Origin: Bacteroidota bacterium
GTDB lineage: Bacteria > Bacteroidota > Bacteroidia > AKYH767-A > 2013-40CM-41-45
Length of the DNA stretch: 64,000 nt
Direction of reading: 5' to 3'
NCBI GenBank assembly: GCA_016720655.1
Contig: JADKKE010000032.1
Coordinates: 682,001 to 746,000 of the forward strand
Position numbers and translations under genes: made by a program. The notes beneath the pieces were generated by a model. The model had not been told where the DNA came from. It saw only the letters and a list, made by a program, of their open reading frames with translations, and ran no database searches. Below, in pieces: positions 1 to 9,382 of this stretch; position 1 is the first letter of the stretch, and every line of letters starts with the position of its first letter.

Positions 1-882
1 AGACAATCAGAGGAGTTAAAGCAAAGACTCCTGAAGGATAATTACCCGATACTTTTTGAAGGACTACATTCCACGTTTTACCTTTCTGATCCTGATCTTG
101 CCACCCGGCATAAAGTAGTTCGAACGCACAATATTGAGCATGACTATTATGAAAGTCTCGCTGCTGTCGAAAAAAATATTTTCAAGCGTTATTACTTTTT
201 CAACGAAGCCGGAAAGCTATTAAAATATCAGAATGTATTGAATCATACACAAGGGATCGCTGCCATTTCCCCAAACGATACCCGTTATTTGTCGACACTA
301 TTTACAGGAGTAAAATTTATTCCGGCCTTTCATCCGTATGATGAAGTATGCGTTCGGGCAGGTGCAGGTACGTATGCATTTTACCATGGAAACTTAAGTG
401 TCGGAGAAAATAATGAAGCGGCATTATTCCTTGTAAAAAAAGTATTCAACGATATTCCATTTTCACTTGTGATTGCAGGTTCCAAACCTTCCGAAGAATT
501 AAAAAAGGCCATACGTGAGAATAAAAACGTTACACTTTATGCCGATCGCAATCCGGATCAGATACGGGAAATGATTGCGGAAGCTCAATGCAATATCCTG
601 CCAACTTTTCAAGCGACCGGGATAAAATTAAAATTACTGGCTGCTTTATTCGGCGGGCGTCATTGCATCGTGAATTCTCCTATGGTCAACAATACTGGTC
701 TTGAGTCCCTCTGCATTATCGCTGACAGCCCTGAAGAAATGAAGAAGCACCTGAAAAAAGTAATGAAAGCAAAAACATTTTCCGGAATAAATAAACGCAA
801 AGAGATTCTTGAGAAAAATTTTTCCAACAAAGGAAATGCTGAACGATTGAAACATTTATTGTTCCCAAATCAAAACGACTAA
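1..882 (+). CDS. Glycosyltransferase (GT-B type), 5' end outside window
   Basis: The frame is open from base 1, so the N-terminus lies outside the window and the first visible ATG-like starts are internal. The visible 293 residues look like the second half of a GT-B glycosyltransferase: a segment FYHGNLSV opening the C-terminal Rossmann-like domain, then VIAGSKPS, and a late stretch NILPTFQATGIKLKLL in the place where GT4-type enzymes bind the sugar nucleotide. The likely role is transfer of a sugar onto a cell-surface glycan or lipid. Donor and acceptor cannot be read from the sequence. A terminator follows immediately, so this is the last gene of its transcript. The family call is reasonable; the substrate is unknown. 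Confidence 0.7.
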   Translation, partial: RQSEELKQRLLKDNYPILFEGLHSTFYLSDPDLATRHKVVRTHNIEHDYYESLAAVEKNIFKRYYFFNEAGKLLKYQNVLNHTQGIAAISPNDTRYLSTLFTGVKFIPAFHPYDEVCVRAGAGTYAFYHGNLSVGENNEAALFLVKKVFNDIPFSLVIAGSKPSEELKKAIRENKNVTLYADRNPDQIREMIAEAQCNILPTFQATGIKLKLLAALFGGRHCIVNSPMVNNTGLESLCIIADSPEEMKKHLKKVMKAKTFSGINKRKEILEKNFSNKGNAERLKHLLFPNQND

Positions 883-904
883 AGGAGTATTCCTTTTTTT
901 TTTC
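881..904 (+). terminator. Rho-independent terminator after glycosyltransferase
   Basis: A 6-bp stem (AAAGGA/TCCTTT, loop GTAT) overlaps the stop codon and is followed by a run of about ten T. Confidence 0.6.
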
Positions 905-943
905 TTTAAAAATTCCAAGGATAATTTAACTACCTTAGAGTGG

Positions 944-2494
944 ATGAAACACTTGTTTTTAACATTTCTGTTTTTTTCTTCCTTATTTGTTTCGGCACAA
1001 ATGAGTGTTCAATGGAATAATAATTTTTGTTGTTTTGATTCTGTTGCGCCACATTCTTTTTCTACTCCTCTCGGAGTTGTCCAAATGAACGATACCATTG
1101 TTCTTGGATATTGGGAGGATGGATTCTTCAGCCTGGAATTTTTCAAAACAGTTAACGGACAATTTACAGGCGGAAATAATTTCACTGTGGATACAATAAA
1201 TCCTCCTTTATATTATGGAGGTTGTTTTAAAAAGTTGGTTCATGGATATGCATTTCTGGGTATTCATTCGGATAACTTTGCGAACACAAAATTGATCCTG
1301 CAGGTTTTGGATGGTCAGTTTTCTCCTTTGTGGACGAATAGTTTTCCCCTGTCCTCTTTTCAGTTTCCGCCATCTGAAATTGATGTAGATACCTTATCAG
1401 GCAATTATTTTTTTGCAAATATTTCTGATTCATTGCATGTATACGGTTTTTCCCCTTTCGGAAATATACTCTGGGATCAGGCATTGGAAATAGATTCTGT
1501 AGCTTCCCTGAACAAAGAATTATTTCAGCTGTCAGATTCTACAATTGTTGTTTGTACACTCGAACATTTGCTTCCATCAACGACATTACAGGCTCATTTC
1601 CGAAAATTTGATCTCTCGGATGGACATTTTATTCAGGACCTTGTGTACCCGGATTTAGCAGGAATCAATCACCGGTTTTTCTATTCGAACGATGTCGTAT
1701 GTATTGCTTTTCAGGATGCCATTACCAATGAAATCCTGGTCAAGCAAGTCGATCTTATTTCTGGCACATCAACTAATGTAAGCACAACAGGAACGATGGA
1801 TGCATCCGGATTACAATCAATTGACATGAGTCCGAACTGGCAATATATTTACATTTGGTCGAATTCTCATATTCTTCAGTTGAATAGTGCCTTGCAAGTC
1901 AACTATTCAAGACAAATAACAAATGAATCTTTTGCCGGAGATAATTCTTCGCACATTCTTTTTGATCAGGTGGAAAATCCATTGTTAAGTTTCAGTTATA
2001 TCAACAATATGATCACCAATCACGATCTTATGATTCTGCGCTTGGATCGTTTAACTGGTTCGACACTCGATTCTGTTACTTATAATGATGCACGAAATAC
2101 TTCTGATCACGCCATGGATCAATACATTGATGTTTATGGAAATTTGAATGTTGTATTCGCAAATGATTTCGATAATTTCGCAATACTCCATGAAGAAACA
2201 CAGTTGGGTGTATTGCAATTGAATGGAATGTTTTTAAATATTCCTCCGATAATTAATTCTGCCGACCAATTGGTTTTATATCCAAATCCTGGTTCTGCCA
2301 GGATTTATTTGAAAGGAAATTACAATGAAAATAATTTGGTCCAGATAATTGATCTCAGTGGCAGAATTTTAAAAGAACATCATCTGGAGAACAATGAAAT
2401 TTCAATCCAGGAATTGCAATCGGGAACTTATTTGTTCAGGATCCTTGATGAAAAAAAACTTCCTCGATGCAGTTTGTTTATCAAAAGTAATTAG
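944..2494 (+). CDS. Secreted protein with T9SS type A sorting domain
   Basis: A 516-residue exported protein. It begins with a signal peptide of about 18 residues ending VSAQ. The body (about residues 20-435) is rich in aromatic residues and short beta-like segments, with no enzyme motif I recognise; a beta-propeller or similar fold is possible. The last 75 residues form a type IX secretion sorting domain: the marker LYPNPGS, then IIDLSGRIL, and a final strand ending GTYLFRI. Such domains direct Bacteroidota proteins across the outer membrane and are usually removed at the surface. The gene is monocistronic, after one terminator and convergent with the FtsE-like gene. The function of the body is unknown. 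Confidence 0.85.
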   Translation: MKHLFLTFLFFSSLFVSAQMSVQWNNNFCCFDSVAPHSFSTPLGVVQMNDTIVLGYWEDGFFSLEFFKTVNGQFTGGNNFTVDTINPPLYYGGCFKKLVHGYAFLGIHSDNFANTKLILQVLDGQFSPLWTNSFPLSSFQFPPSEIDVDTLSGNYFFANISDSLHVYGFSPFGNILWDQALEIDSVASLNKELFQLSDSTIVVCTLEHLLPSTTLQAHFRKFDLSDGHFIQDLVYPDLAGINHRFFYSNDVVCIAFQDAITNEILVKQVDLISGTSTNVSTTGTMDASGLQSIDMSPNWQYIYIWSNSHILQLNSALQVNYSRQITNESFAGDNSSHILFDQVENPLLSFSYINNMITNHDLMILRLDRLTGSTLDSVTYNDARNTSDHAMDQYIDVYGNLNVVFANDFDNFAILHEETQLGVLQLNGMFLNIPPIINSADQLVLYPNPGSARIYLKGNYNENNLVQIIDLSGRILKEHHLENNEISIQELQSGTYLFRILDEKKLPRCSLFIKSN

Positions 2495-2517
2495 AAACAA
2501 ACACTCAGGAAAATTGT

Positions 2518-3213
2518 TCAATGCACTTCTGTTGGCACTTTGGAATCAATAATTCTTCCATTCTCGCATTTTATTATACGCGCAGGAAATTTATCTATCA
2601 TTGAATAATTGTGTGTAGCTATCAGCACTGCTCGTTGGTTATTGCTGATATCAAAAAGTAGACGCATAATTCCTTCCGAAGTTTCCGGATCCAGATTTCC
2701 GGTTGGCTCGTCAGCAAGAATGATTTCAGGATCATTTAAAAGTGCACGTGCGATCACTACGCGTTGTTGTTCACCGCCACTCAGTTCATGCGGAAGCTTA
2801 AAGCCTTTGGTTGCCAGGCCCACTTTCTCGAGAACTTCACGGATTCTTTCGTCAATCTTCGATTTATCTTTCCAGCCGGTTGCTTGCAATACAAAAAGCA
2901 AATTAGCCTGAACCGATCTGTCGGTGAGCAATTGAAAGTCCTGGAAAACGATTCCCAGTTTTCTGCGAAGAAACGGAATCTGACTTTCTTTAATATGATT
3001 GAGGTGAAACCCTGCGACAGTTGCATCACCTTGCTCGAGTTCCAGATCGCCATAAATCATTTTGAGCAAACTGCTTTTTCCTGTTCCTGTTTTACCGATA
3101 ATATAGGCGAATTCTCCTTTTTCTAAATCCAGATTCACATTCGACAAAACCAAATGTTTAGCCTGAAAAACATTTACATTACGAAGAGAGATGCTAAATT
3201 CATTTGAGGACAT
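2518..3213 (-). CDS. ftsE: FtsE-like ABC transporter ATP-binding protein
   Basis: A 231-residue ABC ATPase of the FtsE/LolD/MacB class. Seen directly: Walker A GKTGTGKSS near residue 40, Q-loop VFQDFQLL, signature LSGGEQQR, Walker B IILADEPTGNLD and switch histidine ATHN. Length and the TGNLD motif fit FtsE, which pairs with the permease FtsX and couples ATP hydrolysis to cell-wall hydrolase control at division. No ftsX is adjacent, but in many Bacteroidota ftsE and ftsX are unlinked (family knowledge). LolD or MacB-type ATPases are the main alternatives. Confidence 0.75.
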   Translation of the reverse strand: MSSNEFSISLRNVNVFQAKHLVLSNVNLDLEKGEFAYIIGKTGTGKSSLLKMIYGDLELEQGDATVAGFHLNHIKESQIPFLRRKLGIVFQDFQLLTDRSVQANLLFVLQATGWKDKSKIDERIREVLEKVGLATKGFKLPHELSGGEQQRVVIARALLNDPEIILADEPTGNLDPETSEGIMRLLFDISNNQRAVLIATHNYSMIDKFPARIIKCENGRIIDSKVPTEVH

Positions 3214-3317
3214 GATGCTGGTATGGATTTAATATGGAATATTTATTCGAGGGGAATTTTTACAAATGGATTAGTACTTCTTTAAATTTTGCCTGTAACT
3301 TTCTTTTAAGCTTGAAT

Positions 3318-3521
3318 TCAAATTTCCAGTTTTTGAATTTTACCATAAGGCATTGAATTGATGAGCAAAATTATTTCTGCTTCCTTGTCACCGAGTCCTG
3401 CTTTACTCAGTGCTTTTTCGGGACGATCGACGCGGAAATAGGCGAGCAGGGTAAAGTTGTCGTCACGCAACTGCACATAATCCGGAATTTTCGCGGTGCC
3501 TTTTATTTTCAGTATGTACAT
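3318..3521 (-). CDS. Small conserved Bacteroidota-type protein of unknown function
   Basis: A 67-residue protein with no signal peptide or membrane segment. It has alternating beta-like and charged segments and a C-terminal MPYGKIQKLEI. It lies upstream of ftsE on the same strand, 104 bases away, and may be co-transcribed. A TACTTTTG box five bases before the ATG could serve as a -7 element, giving a nearly leaderless message. Small proteins of this kind next to ftsE are familiar in Bacteroidota, but I know no function for them. Confidence 0.6.
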   Translation of the reverse strand: MYILKIKGTAKIPDYVQLRDDNFTLLAYFRVDRPEKALSKAGLGDKEAEIILLINSMPYGKIQKLEI

Positions 3522-3525
3522 ACGA

Positions 3526-3533
3526 CAAAAGTA
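3526..3533 (-). promoter_or_regulatory. Possible -7 box (TACTTTTG) for the 67-aa gene
   Basis: It matches TAnnTTTG on the minus strand, five bases before the ATG. No TTG lies at the expected -33 spacing, so this is weak. Confidence 0.3.
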
Positions 3534-3534
3534 A

Positions 3535-3569
3535 CAAAAGAAAAAGCCCTTTGGTTTCGCACAAAGGGC
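3535..3569 (-). terminator. Terminator of the lipoprotein gene
   Basis: An 8-bp perfect stem (GCCCTTTG/CAAAGGGC) is followed on the minus strand by a T-rich tract, just downstream of the 3602-4471 gene. Confidence 0.7.
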
Positions 3570-3601
3570 CTTTCATTAACAATAGTTCGTGACAAGCAGG
3601 A

Positions 3602-4471
3602 TTATCTGAGTCGGATTGGGAAAACAGTACTATTCACAGTTACTGTAGCGCTGTCATTGCAGATTCCATCGCCATAATCAAATACACGAGTCGGCTTTCC
3701 TGTAGGAGTGAGCTCGAATGTTCCTTCCTTAACATAAGCACAATCGAGAGCAACCCAGAGTCGTTTTGTGATGTTTACAGTAAAATGAGTGCCTTCAAAG
3801 CTTGTTCCCTCAGCACTGCCGCGAATATAATATTGGTCATCCGTCCAGGCGTTGATGCCTGTCGTGGATTCTCCGGCAATCCATTCCCGTTGACGTTGGG
3901 ATGACCAGCTCAGAATTTGTCCGTTTTTATTTTCCAACTGACCGTTCACATTGACAGTGTACCACAAATGATTGTCAGCATTGTGACCTTTGTTCGTTAC
4001 AATTTTGGTTCCGGTAACCTTATGCATATTGATAGAATCCCGGCCAACATAATAGTTATTGAATGTTGTTGTAATAACAGTTCCTGAATCTCTGTAAGCA
4101 CCAGTAAATTGAACATGAATAATTCCTCTGCGGAATCGAAAATCCCTGCAATAACAGTTTTGGGATCCAAAGTCAATGTCCACACTGCCTCCAGGGCCAG
4201 TCGAATCCGGAGTCACTGTTACTGAAGCACAAATGCTAAGGATGGAATTGCCTTCATCTATTCTGTAAGTAAGCAATCCGCCTGAACCATTTTCGATAGC
4301 CTGATTGGCAATGTTGTTGGCATCGTTGAAGGTTGATTCCGCAAGCGAGTTATCCTGAGAAGCCTGAGTATCGAACTCCAATTCAGTGTCCTTTTCTTTT
4401 TTACAGGCAAATAATGCAAGTGTCAGGCAAATAATGTTAACTGATAAATAGAAAGCCCATTGCTTTTTCAT
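3602..4471 (-). CDS. Lipoprotein of unknown function
   Basis: A 289-residue predicted lipoprotein. The N-terminus has a hydrophobic signal ending in a lipobox LALFAC-KK, so the mature protein would start at Cys23 and be anchored in a membrane. Residues 24-60 are a polar linker. The rest is beta-rich with repeated Thr/Val strands and several Cys, including a SQNCYC motif and late CAYVKEG and DGICNDS segments. I recognise no catalytic motif. The gene is monocistronic with its own terminator and is divergent from the TPR gene. Confidence 0.75.
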   Translation of the reverse strand: MKKQWAFYLSVNIICLTLALFACKKEKDTELEFDTQASQDNSLAESTFNDANNIANQAIENGSGGLLTYRIDEGNSILSICASVTVTPDSTGPGGSVDIDFGSQNCYCRDFRFRRGIIHVQFTGAYRDSGTVITTTFNNYYVGRDSINMHKVTGTKIVTNKGHNADNHLWYTVNVNGQLENKNGQILSWSSQRQREWIAGESTTGINAWTDDQYYIRGSAEGTSFEGTHFTVNITKRLWVALDCAYVKEGTFELTPTGKPTRVFDYGDGICNDSATVTVNSTVFPIRLR

Positions 4472-4668
4472 GTTTGCGAATTGGATAAGAAAGTGGAAAT
4501 GACGGGAAATTATCTTAAGTGGATAAAATTTATACTGGGAATCAAGTTGATAGGTTACTTGTGTTTAAAACTATGTTGGTAACTACAAGCCCTGCAAAAG
4601 GTCTTAACCCATGGTTTCCAATAATTTTGCTCGCATCCCGTTCCATTACAAATTCCCTGTACATTCTT

Positions 4669-7494
4669 ATGTCAACACGACTTTTTTGGGTCTTCCTATT
4701 ATTCTCCTTTCGTGCCTTTTCCCAACAAACAGCCATCTACACCGATCCGGAACGTGGTTATCAATTGGGAATGGAGCTTTACAACAAACAGAAATATGTT
4801 GTAGCACAGAAAGAATTTCAAAAAGTTCTGGAAAGCACTGCACCTCTTTCCCTTGAGGTTCGCGGAAATTCTGCATTTTATTCCGCGCGCTGTGCATCGG
4901 AATTGTTTCACCGCGATGCTGAATATCTCCTTTTGCAATTCATGGAAGTGTATCCTGAAAACCCGCATTATGAAGAAGCAGTATACCATCTTGGTTTACT
5001 TTATTTCAAACAGAAAAAATTCAAAAAAGCAGTTGAATACCTTTCTAAAATTGACAAGAATGATCTCAGTCAGGAGCGCAGAGATGAAGTGAATTTCAAG
5101 CTTGGTTATTCGTATTACATGACGAATGATTATGACAAAGCAAGCAAATCATTTTTCGATGTAAAAGATGGAACAAGCAAGTATGCTACAGCCGCGCAAT
5201 ATTATTATGCGCACATGGCATACGTGAATGAAAATTATGAAACTGCATTAAAATCATTTTTGAAACTGAAGGACTCAGAAGCGTTTGCTCCCGTTGTTCC
5301 TTATTATATCACCCAGATTTATTACAAGCAGGGAAAGTTTGATGAGCTCCTGAAATTTGCTCCGGGAGTTTTGGATTCTGTTGGTCCAAAGAATGGAATG
5401 GAAATTGGCCGTATGGTTGCTGAATCCTATTACCGAAAAGGAAATTATAAGGAGGCCTTACCTTACCTTATCGACTACGAAAGAAATTCAAGGAATGTGG
5501 GCCGCAGTGATTATTACCAACTGGGTTTCTGCTATTATAAAACCGGCGAATACGAAAAAGCAATTCCTTATTTCCAGAAGGCATGCACTGCAGATGACGA
5601 GCTTTCACAAAACGCATATTATCATCTTGCAGATTGTTACCTGCACACCAATGCAAAGCGAAGCGCACGAACTGCTTATCAGTCGGCGGCGAAAAGTGCC
5701 TTCGACACAGAAATTCAAGAAGAATCTCAATTCAATTTTGCAAAACTTTCCTATGAATTAAATTATCAATCGGTAGCAATTGAAGCCTTCCGCACTTTCG
5801 CAACGAATTTTCCAAAGAGCGCTCACCTGGATGAAGCCAATGAAATGCTTGTTGGTATTTACACAAGCACACGAAATTACAAGGATGCTTTGACTTCGAT
5901 TGAAGCGATTAAAAACAAAACGCAACCGATCCGTGCAGCCTATCAAAAGGTAGCTTACTACCGCGGGATAGAGTTTTTCATGGACAATAATTTGAAGGAT
6001 GCAATACGACTGTTGAAACTTTCACTTAGTAACCCGGTCGATCAGGGCCTTGTTGCGGAAGCATTGTACTGGTCAGGTGAAGCATATTACAAATCCAATG
6101 AATTTGAAAATGCAGCAAAAGCATACAACGATTATTTATTTACACCTGCTGCAGTCAATCAGGAACAGTACAATCTTGCGAATTACAATATCGGTTATTC
6201 GAAATTTAAACTCGAAGATTACGCTGCGGCGCAAACGGCATTTCGCAAATATGTAAAAGATAAATCACAAACCGATAATACAAGATATACGGATGCCTTG
6301 TTGCGCATTGCGGATTGCTTCTTTATGTTAAAAGATCAGACGAATGCAATTGAATATTACAATCAGGCAATTACAGGAAATGCAAAGGCAAGTGATTATG
6401 GAATTTATCAAAAAGGTGTAATCCTGGGTGTGCAGGGAAGAATGGCTGAAAAAGTGGAAACACTGCAGAAATTGTTTGATAAATATCCGAAATCAGTTTA
6501 TTACGATGACGCTTTGTTTGAAGCAGCTCAGGCAAGCCTGATCATTGGCAACAATGCACAGGCACTGGAATACTACCAGCAGATTATTACAACATATCCC
6601 AACGGGAGTTATATGAAGAAAGCCGAACTCGGACAGGCTCTCGTTTATTACAACAACAAGGAAGACGACAAAGCATTGGCAGCATATAAAAAAGTAGTTC
6701 AGAAATATCCGAATACTACGGAGTCGCACGAAGCTTTGGACCAAATCCGGAAGATCTCAGTGAACCAGAATAAAGTAGATGAATACCTCGCCTACGCTCA
6801 AAATGTTCCGAATGCTGACGTTTCCAAAGCAGCTCAGGATTCACTGATGTATGAGGCGGCTGAATTGCGCTATACTCAGGGAAATTGTGATGATGCAGTA
6901 AAAGATTTCGATGCGTATCTGAAGCGATTTCCAAATGCCATTTTCCTTGTGAATGCATCCTATTACAAATCGGATTGCCTCTACAGAAATAAACAATATG
7001 AAAAAGCTCTGGAAGGATATGAAGTTGTAAATGATCAGCCTAAAAGTCAATTCAGCGAAAAGTCACTGCTGAGCGCAGGTCAGATCAATTACCGCTTGAA
7101 AAATTACGATAAAGCCTTGATGAATTTTGAAAAACTCGAAGCAACAGCAGAGGTTAAGGACAACATCATGGCTGCTCAAACCGGTGAGTTGCGTTCCAGC
7201 TATAAATTAAATGATTATGACAAAGCCCTGAGTAATTCACAGAAAGTTCTTTCGTCTTCAGTTACTGACAAAGAGCTGATCAACGAAGCACATTTCATCG
7301 CTGGAAAATCGTATTTCGCAAAGAACGATCTGGTTAATGCAAAGGCAGAGCTCACAATTGTTTCCAAACGAACAAACAGTGAGATGACCGCGGAGAGCAA
7401 ATACCATCTTGCTTTGATTGAATACAAAATGGATAATTATAAAGAAAGCCAGAAACTTATTTTTGAAATCCAGAACCAGGTTCCTTCTTACTAA
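4669..7494 (+). CDS. Large tetratricopeptide-repeat protein, 3' end apparently damaged
   Basis: The frame is open from 4519, but I place the start at 4669 because the residues from there form a signal peptide (MSTRLFWVFLL... ending SFRAFSQQ). The 941 residues are almost wholly TPR-like helical pairs with recurring YY.LG..YYK, A..YY.QA and F..Y.KFPN-type units. That points to an envelope scaffold facing the periplasm. It is followed by a beta-barrel gene, a pairing common in Bacteroidota (family knowledge). The ORF ends abruptly at NQVPSY inside a repeat. The next 75 bases read, in the +1 frame, as an acidic tail that looks like the original C-terminus, so a segment seems to be missing here. 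Confidence 0.85.
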   Translation: MSTRLFWVFLLFSFRAFSQQTAIYTDPERGYQLGMELYNKQKYVVAQKEFQKVLESTAPLSLEVRGNSAFYSARCASELFHRDAEYLLLQFMEVYPENPHYEEAVYHLGLLYFKQKKFKKAVEYLSKIDKNDLSQERRDEVNFKLGYSYYMTNDYDKASKSFFDVKDGTSKYATAAQYYYAHMAYVNENYETALKSFLKLKDSEAFAPVVPYYITQIYYKQGKFDELLKFAPGVLDSVGPKNGMEIGRMVAESYYRKGNYKEALPYLIDYERNSRNVGRSDYYQLGFCYYKTGEYEKAIPYFQKACTADDELSQNAYYHLADCYLHTNAKRSARTAYQSAAKSAFDTEIQEESQFNFAKLSYELNYQSVAIEAFRTFATNFPKSAHLDEANEMLVGIYTSTRNYKDALTSIEAIKNKTQPIRAAYQKVAYYRGIEFFMDNNLKDAIRLLKLSLSNPVDQGLVAEALYWSGEAYYKSNEFENAAKAYNDYLFTPAAVNQEQYNLANYNIGYSKFKLEDYAAAQTAFRKYVKDKSQTDNTRYTDALLRIADCFFMLKDQTNAIEYYNQAITGNAKASDYGIYQKGVILGVQGRMAEKVETLQKLFDKYPKSVYYDDALFEAAQASLIIGNNAQALEYYQQIITTYPNGSYMKKAELGQALVYYNNKEDDKALAAYKKVVQKYPNTTESHEALDQIRKISVNQNKVDEYLAYAQNVPNADVSKAAQDSLMYEAAELRYTQGNCDDAVKDFDAYLKRFPNAIFLVNASYYKSDCLYRNKQYEKALEGYEVVNDQPKSQFSEKSLLSAGQINYRLKNYDKALMNFEKLEATAEVKDNIMAAQTGELRSSYKLNDYDKALSNSQKVLSSSVTDKELINEAHFIAGKSYFAKNDLVNAKAELTIVSKRTNSEMTAESKYHLALIEYKMDNYKESQKLIFEIQNQVPSY

Positions 7495-7567
7495 AGAGAT
7501 ACAGGAACAGAAAATGACGCCGGAGCCGGCAGAGATTGATTCAACAGAAGATTCTGGAAATAAATAA
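7493..7567 (+). other. Displaced C-terminal tail of the TPR gene
   Basis: The +1 frame directly after the TAA at 7492 reads KEIQEQKMTPEPAEIDSTED followed by SGNK and a stop at 7565-7567. The Lys/Glu start and Pro/Glu/Asp-rich end are typical of a C-terminal linker. It has no start codon of its own in a sensible place, so I read it as the cut-off end of the TPR gene. Confidence 0.55.
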
Positions 7568-7591
7568 AACACCTAAGGACTCAGATTCATC

Positions 7592-9256
7592 ATGATAAAA
7601 AATATTTTCATAGCAATTTCCCTGCTTCTCGTGGTTCCTGCTTTTGCGCAACAGGTAAAAGATCCGGAAGAGTTAGGCGATAAGGAATACATTATTGTGA
7701 AGGATTACAAGCCCGTGCTTGCTGAATCGTATAAAATTTCTGATGTGCCGGAGGGAGACACGACAACCGTGAACCCGCCGGTGATGAAATACAAGGCGGT
7801 TTCCAAAAAAGTGGAAACCAACTATGAAACATCTACAATTAAAGCAGTAAAGGTTACTGACGAAAAACTTCCCAAGCTTTATCGCAATTTGGTGAAACTG
7901 GGAATTGGTAATTATACAACATATAACGGTGAAGCATATATCAATTCATTGCGTTCCAAAAAAGGAGCTTTGGGTTTGGCAGTACGACATTTTTCAGGAT
8001 CGCCGAGTCTGAATGGTGCAGGCGAAGCGGATTTTAGTCAGAACAAAGCGGTCTTATCCGGCAAATATTTTCTTGAAAATGCCACATTTTACGGCGATCT
8101 GGGTTATGACCGTAATGTTGTTCATTTTTATGGCTACGATTCCAATGATTCCATCATTGACAAAAAAAATACAAAACAAAGATTTAGTGAATTTGCATTC
8201 AATGCAGGAATCGCAAGCAACTACCTGAGCAAAGGACATCTTGATTACGGAGTGCATTTTGGCTATACAACTTTCAATGATTTATTTGAAGTGACTGAAA
8301 ATGATTTTGTTGTTGATGGGAAGGTTGGGAAACAACTCGACAATTTTTACTTAAAGGTTGATGCCGGATTTAACTATTTCAAAAAGACGGATGCTGAGTA
8401 CGAAGTGCTTTCCATTAACAGCAATTTGAATAGAAACATTATCCGCGTGTCTCCAACTTTCAACTTTGACAAAGAGAATATTCACCTCACTCTTGGAGGA
8501 CGACTGGAAGTTGAGAAAAATCTAGGATCAGACGTTCATTTGTTTCCACGAATTGATTTTTCCTTACCAATTGCCGAGCACATCCTTTCTGTATTTGCAA
8601 ATGTTGACGGAAACATCTCGAAGAATAGCTTCCGAACGATTGTATACGATAACCCTTTCATCACTTCTTCAATCCGGCCATTCAATACCATCAATAAGTT
8701 AATGCTCACAGGCGGGCTGAAAGGGAATTTTTCAAGCACAGTATCCTTTACAGCCTGGGTGAAATATTCAAAAGTTGATGACTTACTGATGTATGTAAAT
8801 GATAGTACCTATTTCAATAAGTTCAATCTTTTGAGAGATGATGGTAGCATTCTCAACCTGCATTTGGAAATCGGATTTATGTCGGATGAAAAAATCAACC
8901 TGAGTTTGCATTTGGATCAAAATTCATACAAACTCGATCAATACGAAAAAGCATGGCACTTGCCATCTACAATTGTCTCTTTCGTTGCCAAGTATAATCT
9001 GAGAGATAAAATTCTTGTGAATGCAACGCTTTTGGCCCATGGTATTACCTATGCTCCTATACAGGTAGGAACCGGATACAAACCTGAAAAAATAAAGGCC
9101 TACCTTGATGGAAACCTTGGCTTGGAATACAGGTACTCAAAAATACTTTCTGTCTTTGTAAACCTGAACAACCTGAGCTTTACGAAATACGATCGATGGT
9201 ACCGCTACCCAACGGAAGGGTTCAATGTGCTTGGAGGAATTGCGTATTCGTTTTAA
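7592..9256 (+). CDS. Outer-membrane beta-barrel protein
   Basis: A 554-residue exported protein. A signal peptide of about 20 residues ends AFAQQ. A short acidic N-terminal region holds EYIIVKDYKPVLAESYKI and a repeated Lys/Val stretch. From about residue 105 onward, alternating amphipathic strands (LGIGNYTTYNGEAYINS, LAVRHFSG and many more) run to a C-terminal aromatic strand ending GIAYSF, the classical end of an outer-membrane barrel. It lies 98 bases after the TPR gene on the same strand and is probably co-expressed with it. Annotation pipelines often call this family TonB-dependent-receptor-like, but I see no plug domain. The transported substrate, if any, is unknown. Confidence 0.8.
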   Translation: MIKNIFIAISLLLVVPAFAQQVKDPEELGDKEYIIVKDYKPVLAESYKISDVPEGDTTTVNPPVMKYKAVSKKVETNYETSTIKAVKVTDEKLPKLYRNLVKLGIGNYTTYNGEAYINSLRSKKGALGLAVRHFSGSPSLNGAGEADFSQNKAVLSGKYFLENATFYGDLGYDRNVVHFYGYDSNDSIIDKKNTKQRFSEFAFNAGIASNYLSKGHLDYGVHFGYTTFNDLFEVTENDFVVDGKVGKQLDNFYLKVDAGFNYFKKTDAEYEVLSINSNLNRNIIRVSPTFNFDKENIHLTLGGRLEVEKNLGSDVHLFPRIDFSLPIAEHILSVFANVDGNISKNSFRTIVYDNPFITSSIRPFNTINKLMLTGGLKGNFSSTVSFTAWVKYSKVDDLLMYVNDSTYFNKFNLLRDDGSILNLHLEIGFMSDEKINLSLHLDQNSYKLDQYEKAWHLPSTIVSFVAKYNLRDKILVNATLLAHGITYAPIQVGTGYKPEKIKAYLDGNLGLEYRYSKILSVFVNLNNLSFTKYDRWYRYPTEGFNVLGGIAYSF

Positions 9257-9269
9257 TAGCGAACTTTTT

Positions 9270-9304
9270 ATTTTTTATTTTAGATTGCTGATTTTTGATT
9301 TGTA
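9270..9304. repeat. Degenerate 7-base tandem array (ATTnnnG type)
   Basis: Five consecutive 7-base units all begin ATT (for example ATTTTAG, ATTGCTG, ATTTTTG). The same unit type recurs at 29104-29138. Confidence 0.6.
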
Positions 9305-9327
9305 CTTAATTACATATTAGCTCTAAA

Positions 9328-9382
9328 ACCAACCACCAACCACCAACCCAACCACCAACCACCAACCACCAACCACCACCAA
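9328..9382. repeat. 7-base tandem array (CCAACCA type)
   Basis: About seven units of CCAACCA with one slip. The array ends against the stop codon of the enoyl-CoA hydratase gene (9383). It is the same unit as the perfect array at 25744-25820. Confidence 0.85.

Noticed and set aside
646..855. Reverse-strand ORF of 69 residues
   Set aside because: It is a shadow of the glycosyltransferase gene, with no start context or homology-like motifs.
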